From positions 159,226-223,225 of the forward strand of contig CAJYMC010000008.1 of assembly GCA_913775715.1 (NCBI GenBank): a DNA stretch of 64,000 nt, given 5' to 3'. Below the pieces are notes generated by a model. It saw only the letters and a list, made by a program, of their open reading frames with translations. It was not told where the DNA came from and did no database searches. This document shows positions 60,330-64,000 of the stretch, piece after piece (the stretch's first letter is position 1; each line of letters begins with the position of its first letter). The translations under genes and the position numbers were made by a program. Origin of the DNA: an uncultured Exiguobacterium sp. Its GTDB lineage: Bacteria; Bacillota; Bacilli; Exiguobacteriales; Exiguobacteriaceae.

Positions 60330-61628
60330 TTAGAGTCGAGCAAAGGCACGATCGACTGCTGCGATCGTCTCTGTGATGTCGGCTTCCGTATGTTCCGTCG
60401 TCAAGAACCAAGCTTCGTATTTCGAAGGGGCAAGGTTGACGCCTTCTTCTAACATCAACTTGAAGAAACGTCCGAACATCTCGCTATCTGCACGTTCTGC
60501 ACCATCGTAATCGATGACTGTTTCATCCGTGAAGTAGACCGTCATGGCACCTTTTAGACGGTTGATCGTAATCGTGACGTCATGACGTTTTGCTGCTTCT
60601 AGCACACCTTGTTCGAGTAAGGCGCCGAGGTGATCAAGTTTTTCATAGACACCAGGCTGCTCAAGTAATTCAAGACAAGCGATACCGGCAGCCATGGATG
60701 CCGGGTTACCTGCCATCGTTCCCGCTTGATAAGCCGGACCGAGTGGCGCGACGTGTTCCATGATTTCTTTACGACCACCATAAGCACCGATTGGTAAACC
60801 ACCACCGATGATTTTGCCGAGTGCCGTCATATCGGGACGGATATCGAGTAACTCTTGTGCACTGCCGTACGTGAAGCGGAAGGCTGTGATGACTTCATCA
60901 TAGATGACGAGTGCGCCGTGAGCATGCGTGATTTCGTTGACTGCAGCAAGGAATCCAGGTTGCGGTTCGACGATACCGAAGTTTCCGACGATCGGTTCAA
61001 CGAGTACACAAGCGACTTGATCGCCCCATTGTTCCATGATTTGACGGTACGATTCGATATCATTGAACGGTGTCGTGATGACTTCTTTTGCCGTCGCTTT
61101 CGTGACACCAGCTGAATCGGGAGAACCAAGTGTCGCCGGTCCGCTACCTGCTGCAATCAGCATCAAATCCGAGTGACCGTGGTAACAACCACTGAACTTC
61201 ACGACAAGCTCACGACCTGTATACGCTCGTGCGACACGAATCGTCGTCATGACGGCTTCGGTTCCCGAGTTCGTAAAGCGTACTTTTTCAAGCGATGGGA
61301 TCGCTTTTTGTAGTTTATGTGCAAAGTCGATTTCTAGACGGTGTGGTGTGCCGTAAAGAAGACCGTTTTGGGCAGCATGTGTGATCGCTTCCGTAATGTG
61401 AGGGTGACCGTGTCCTGTAATGATCGGACCGTAGGCTGCTAAGTAATCGATATAGCGATTGCCATCGACATCATAAAAGTAAGCACCTTCTCCGCGTTCC
61501 ATATAGACAGGTGCGCCGCCACCGACGGCTTTGAATGAACGGGATGGGCTGTTGACGCCACCAACGATACACTCTTGTGCGATTTCATATAACGCCTCTG
61601 AAGTAGGACGTGTAGTGTGGGTAGACAT
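60330..61628 (-). CDS. gsaB: Glutamate-1-semialdehyde 2,1-aminomutase
   Basis: PLP enzyme that makes 5-aminolevulinate for haem; 432 residues. The PLP-binding Lys is in [17 protein letters not shown], with DEVITAFR and [19 protein letters not shown] nearby. GsaB is the second copy in B. subtilis (the other is hemL); the neighbours ygaD and perR suggest gsaB. The start is ATG 61628 after TTGGAGG; the upstream part of the reading frame is promoter DNA. Its promoter has an extended -10 (TGATACAAT) near 61673-61681 on the minus strand. Confidence 0.94.
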   Translation of the reverse strand: MSTHTTRPTSEALYEIAQECIVGGVNSPSRSFKAVGGGAPVYMERGEGAYFYDVDGNRYIDYLAAYGPIITGHGHPHITEAITHAAQNGLLYGTPHRLEIDFAHKLQKAIPSLEKVRFTNSGTEAVMTTIRVARAYTGRELVVKFSGCYHGHSDLMLIAAGSGPATLGSPDSAGVTKATAKEVITTPFNDIESYRQIMEQWGDQVACVLVEPIVGNFGIVEPQPGFLAAVNEITHAHGALVIYDEVITAFRFTYGSAQELLDIRPDMTALGKIIGGGLPIGAYGGRKEIMEHVAPLGPAYQAGTMAGNPASMAAGIACLELLEQPGVYEKLDHLGALLEQGVLEAAKRHDVTITINRLKGAMTVYFTDETVIDYDGAERADSEMFGRFFKLMLEEGVNLAPSKYEAWFLTTEHTEADITETIAAVDRAFARL

Positions 61629-61738
61629 GAGGATTCCTCCAATCGATAATTCGTGAAAAATATCACGATATGATTGTATCATGGACGTCAAATCCGGTGC
61701 AGAGCCGTTGACGGAATGCTTATTTGTAGGTAGACTAA

Positions 61739-61753
61739 TTATAAAGATTACAA
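61739..61753. promoter_or_regulatory. PerR box before perR
   Basis: TTATAAAGATTACAA matches the PerR consensus at 12 of 14 fixed positions, just before the perR gene and within the divergent gsaB-perR gap. It suggests autoregulation and possibly control of gsaB. Confidence 0.6.
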
Positions 61754-61791
61754 TCTGATAATCAATGAAAGATAGAAATGAGGGGATGGAC

Positions 61792-62226
61792 GTGGCTAAC
61801 GAAATGCTGGATGACGCCGTGAAGTCACTTCGGGAATCAGGCGTTCGAATGACACCACAACGTCACGCGATTTTGGAATATTTAACGACGGGACACACGC
61901 ATCCGACAGCGGATGAGATTTACCGTGCACTTGAACATCGTTTTCCAAACATGAGTGTGGCGACTGTATATAATAACTTACGCGTGTTCCGAGAAAAGGG
62001 AATCGTTGAGGAAATGAATTACGGAGACGCTTCAAGTCGCTTCGATTTCGTTACGACACGCCATTACCACATGATTTGCGAGAATTGTGGAAAGATTGTG
62101 GATTTCAACTATCCTGTGCTCGATGATGTCGAAACGGTTGCGGCGCACTTAACGGGCTTTAAAGTCGATCGTCATCGATTAGAAGTGTACGGAACTTGTC
62201 CGGACTGTCAATCGAATGTCCAATAA
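61792..62226 (+). CDS. perR: Peroxide-responsive repressor PerR (Fur family)
   Basis: 144 residues. A winged-helix DNA-binding domain ([13 protein letters not shown]...[15 protein letters not shown]) is followed by the dimerisation domain. The regulatory metal ligands His and Asp are present ([27 protein letters not shown]), as are the structural zinc CxxC pairs (CENC, CPDC). His in VRMTPQRH and THPTAD correspond to the oxidation-sensitive sites. The start is GTG 61792 after GAGGGG; ATG 61786 is too close. Peroxide oxidises the iron-bound His and releases DNA. Confidence 0.93.
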   Translation: MANEMLDDAVKSLRESGVRMTPQRHAILEYLTTGHTHPTADEIYRALEHRFPNMSVATVYNNLRVFREKGIVEEMNYGDASSRFDFVTTRHYHMICENCGKIVDFNYPVLDDVETVAAHLTGFKVDRHRLEVYGTCPDCQSNVQ

Positions 62227-62227
62227 A

Positions 62228-62263
62228 AAAACGAGCTGCCTTAGCGGGGAGCTCGTTTATTGT
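62228..62263. terminator. Bidirectional terminator between perR and ygzB
   Basis: AAACGAGCT and AGCTCGTTT pair over a 12-base loop with A6 to the left, serving the convergent genes. Confidence 0.8.
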
Positions 62264-62603
62264 GTTTATTATATTTTTCATCGAATTCTTTTCCTTCAAG
62301 AGATGGGTCCATCGTTAGTGGTTCATCGCAATGCATACATAAGTCGACGCGACCAAGGACTTTTGTTTCTTTTCCACAGTTCGGACAAGTGACGACAGCT
62401 GCCTTCGTTGATGTCAGACCAATCAAGAAATAGAGTGCCGTACTGGCGAGAACCATGATGAAACCGAGAAGCATGAGTAAGACCATGATGATTTCAAATT
62501 GTTTGAGTAATAGACCGCCATACATGACGAGCATTCCACCGAAGACAAGAAACATTGCTAAGTTTCGTGCGCGGTTTATTTTATTTTTACGTTGTTTTTT
62601 CAA
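62241..62603 (-). CDS. ygzB: YgzB family zinc-ribbon membrane protein
   Basis: 120 residues. Two membrane helices (LAMFLVFGGMLVMYGGLLL and IIMVLLMLLGFIMVLASTALYFLIG) are followed by a C-terminal zinc ribbon (CPNCGKE...CMHCDEPL). This matches B. subtilis YgzB, which lies next to perR. Function unknown. The start is TTG 62603 after CAGGGGG; upstream in-frame codons have no ribosome-binding site. Confidence 0.85.
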   Translation of the reverse strand: MKKQRKNKINRARNLAMFLVFGGMLVMYGGLLLKQFEIIMVLLMLLGFIMVLASTALYFLIGLTSTKAAVVTCPNCGKETKVLGRVDLCMHCDEPLTMDPSLEGKEFDEKYNKHNKRAPR

Positions 62604-62717
62604 GTGAATTCCCCCTGTTGTCAGTCTAGCATAAGAAGTGGGATTGCCTGAAGAAGGAAAGCTTGTTTTTTTGTCGAAAATGGTAACGACGAGTTCGTAT
62701 AGAAGGGTGAGAAGTAC

Positions 62718-63587
62718 ATGGAACAAGCAACACGAACGATTTATTCGGAGTACGCGGCTTATCGCGAAACACAAGGGATCATTGCTGTTGAGAAACGGCA
62801 ACCACGGGATTCCCTGACGGATCAATTTGATACACTTCTTGTCGTCATCACGAGAGACCCAGAAGTCGAGTGGACGATTAAGCATTATCGACTGAATACA
62901 CTAAAGGTGTCGTTACACCTCGTACATGAAGATGTGTTATCACGCTGGATTTTGTTAAATGCGAATCGACGCGCGATCCACTGGATTGCAGAAGGAACGA
63001 TCGTTTTTGAACGAAATGATTACTTAGTTGATTTAAAACGGCAGCTATTAAACTTTCCTGATGAGGAAAGATGTTTACAGATGACGATTTCGTTCGCTAA
63101 ACTTTTGCGTCGTTTCCAAGACGGAAGGAACTTGTTCAGTCGCGGACATCATTATGATGCCTATACACACGTCCATCATGCATTGCATCATCTCGCGCGA
63201 TTATCTGTTCTGGAAAAAGGAAAGCATCCCGAGACAGTCGTATGGGAACAAGCGCGACTCGATGATCCGGATGTCTATAAACTGTATGAACAATTATTGA
63301 TGAGTGAAGAGACTTTAGATCAACGTATTCACCTTGCCTTGATTGGACTTGAGCATCTTCTGCAGTCGAAGGTCTTATCGGGAGGACGTTATTTATTTGA
63401 AATCATGCGTGAGCGGACGAGTCCTTGGACGATGTATGAATTGATGGAAGAAGAGCGACTGCAAGAAGTCAAAGTGGATTTAAGTAGTCTGATTGACTTC
63501 TTCATGCGAAAAGGTCTGATCAGGATTTCGTATCAAACAACTAAGGGAGCAGGGGTCGAACTCGTAACGTATGAGCCGGTCGTATGA
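62718..63587 (+). CDS. ygxA: Nucleotidyltransferase-like protein YgxA
   Basis: 289 residues. A nucleotidyltransferase fold with weak motifs in the N-terminal half (SLTDQFDTLLVVITRDPEVEW; the usual GGS/DxD is reduced), a helical middle (HEDVLSRWILLNANRRAIHWI...HHYDAYTHVHHALHHLARL) and a winged-helix-like end. It stands directly before the rRNA operon, as ygxA before rrnD in B. subtilis. Function unknown. ATG follows AGAAGGGTGAGAAG. Confidence 0.85.
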   Translation: MEQATRTIYSEYAAYRETQGIIAVEKRQPRDSLTDQFDTLLVVITRDPEVEWTIKHYRLNTLKVSLHLVHEDVLSRWILLNANRRAIHWIAEGTIVFERNDYLVDLKRQLLNFPDEERCLQMTISFAKLLRRFQDGRNLFSRGHHYDAYTHVHHALHHLARLSVLEKGKHPETVVWEQARLDDPDVYKLYEQLLMSEETLDQRIHLALIGLEHLLQSKVLSGGRYLFEIMRERTSPWTMYELMEEERLQEVKVDLSSLIDFFMRKGLIRISYQTTKGAGVELVTYEPVV

Positions 63588-63668
63588 CGATCGGCTTTAT
63601 TTTTTTTATGTGTTGTTTTCGCTATATATAGAAGGAAAAAGATTTTAAAAGTTTTTTTAGAAAAACTA

Positions 63669-63697
63669 TTGACGGTATTATATCGAGATAGTATATT
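63669..63697 (+). promoter_or_regulatory. rrn promoter P1
   Basis: TTGACG, a 17-base spacer, TATATT (63692-63697). Confidence 0.8.
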
Positions 63698-63763
63698 AAT
63701 ACATGTCGACAGGGCAACACGCACTGGATGGTGACGAGAAAGAAAAAAGATTTCGAAAAGGGA

Positions 63764-63792
63764 TTGACGCTTAAGTTATTCCGTGATATCTT
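63764..63792 (+). promoter_or_regulatory. rrn promoter P2
   Basis: TTGACG, a 17-base spacer, TATCTT (63787-63792), 95 bases downstream of P1. Confidence 0.75.
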
Positions 63793-63932
63793 ATTAAAGT
63801 CGCTGAAAACGACACGACGAACTTTGAAAACTGAACGATGAGGCAAAAATCGTATTCTACGGAATACAAACATGAATGAAGCGCAAGCTTCGTCAATCGT
63901 GACTTCGGTCACACAACGAGCAAGTCAAACAC

Positions 63933-64000
63933 TTTATGGAGAGTTTGATCCTGGCTCAGGACGAACGCTGGCGGCGTGCCTAATACATGCAAGTCGAGCG
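63933..64000 (+). rRNA. 16S ribosomal RNA, 5' end (cut by window edge)
   Basis: The first 68 bases of a 16S rRNA gene. The conserved GAGTTTGATCCTGGCTCAG (the region of the 27F primer site) is followed by GACGAACGCTGGCGGCGTGC and CTAATACATGCAAGTCGAGCG, all typical of Bacilli. It begins at TTTATGG, as the mature 5' end does. The rest is beyond the window. Confidence 0.98.

Larger units (their letters stand above)
63588..63932 (+). promoter_or_regulatory. rRNA operon promoter and leader region
   Basis: A 345-base gene-free stretch. It holds tandem promoters P1 (63669-63697) and P2 (63764-63792). A boxA-like element GAACTTTGAAAACTGAAC lies near 63819-63836, and a hairpin GTGACTTCGGTCAC lies just before the 16S start. 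Confidence 0.85.

Noticed and set aside
1..64000. CRISPR array, prophage, insertion sequence or tRNA genes
   Set aside because: I saw no regularly spaced repeats, transposase or integrase reading frames, or cloverleaf sequences with T-loop GTTCRANNC in a tRNA context. Short tRNAs could escape reading by eye; a tRNAscan run would confirm.

Overview
The window looks like chromosomal DNA of a Bacillota species of class Bacilli. The best fit is a non-sporulating, facultatively anaerobic Exiguobacterium-like organism, inferred from protein recall and not from a database search. Most genes have orthologues in the yfh/yga/yfk/men neighbourhoods of Bacillus subtilis. The order ygaC-ygaD-gsaB-perR-ygzB-ygxA-rrn is kept, but the spore gene sspE and the genes ygaB, ygaE and ygaF that I would expect there are missing. 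The window is gene dense. I found no prophage, insertion sequence, CRISPR array or tRNA. The only rRNA is the first 68 bases of a 16S gene at the right edge.

Layout. 1-2348 (minus): cell-envelope stress operon liaI-liaH-liaF-liaS, cut by the left edge and lacking liaG. 2535-3671: rsgA, preceded by a tiny ORF and two mutually exclusive hairpins. 3744-5727 (minus): an ABC-F ATPase of the antibiotic-resistance type with a long leader holding a 9-codon ORF and an intrinsic terminator. 5719-8826: pflA-pflB for anaerobic pyruvate cleavage, with two Rex-like operators. 9062-11332: an unknown gene, the yfmL RNA helicase and a second unknown gene. 11388-15027: two tandem membrane diguanylate cyclases. 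15198-18772 (minus): yfmR, plsC and three small orphan genes. 19006-21750: cvfB, a probable structured RNA, and cshA. 21857-24161: a small membrane protein, a degenerate ykuI and a methionine aminopeptidase.

24239-32438 is the menaquinone locus: menF-menD-menH-menB-menE-menC on the minus strand and menA divergent, sharing a promoter region with a repeated 10-bp motif. 32612-34975 holds a PfkB sugar kinase, a Nudix hydrolase and a YihY/BrkB protein. 35028-38092 is an iron-efflux-type P-type ATPase divergent from an EamA transporter, with both a Fur box and a PerR box between them. 38256-42915 contains an orphan, an MFS transporter, a small membrane protein, yfkAB, a SE1561-like small protein and the rRNA methyltransferase RlmCD. 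42968-46515 (minus) is a two-component system with a VTT-domain protein and an aldo/keto reductase. 46643-49500 holds a GNAT acetyltransferase, an amidohydrolase and yfhF.

49634-55223: recX and yfhH-yfhJ flank an inserted bmrBCD-like multidrug ABC exporter operon with a leader peptide and attenuator. 55269-60280: yfhP, mutY, a SRPBCC protein, ygaC and ygaD. 60330-63587: gsaB (hemL), perR with its own PerR box, ygzB and ygxA. 63669-64000: tandem rRNA promoters and the 16S start.

The most striking theme is RNA-level control around ribosome-related genes. Three short leader ORFs (before rsgA, the ABC-F gene and bmrCD) sit next to alternative hairpins. A multibranched candidate RNA lies between cvfB and cshA, and cshA has a terminator-like leader hairpin. 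The iron, peroxide and redox theme (PerR, Fur, Rex, P-type ATPase, pfl, menaquinone) is the second.
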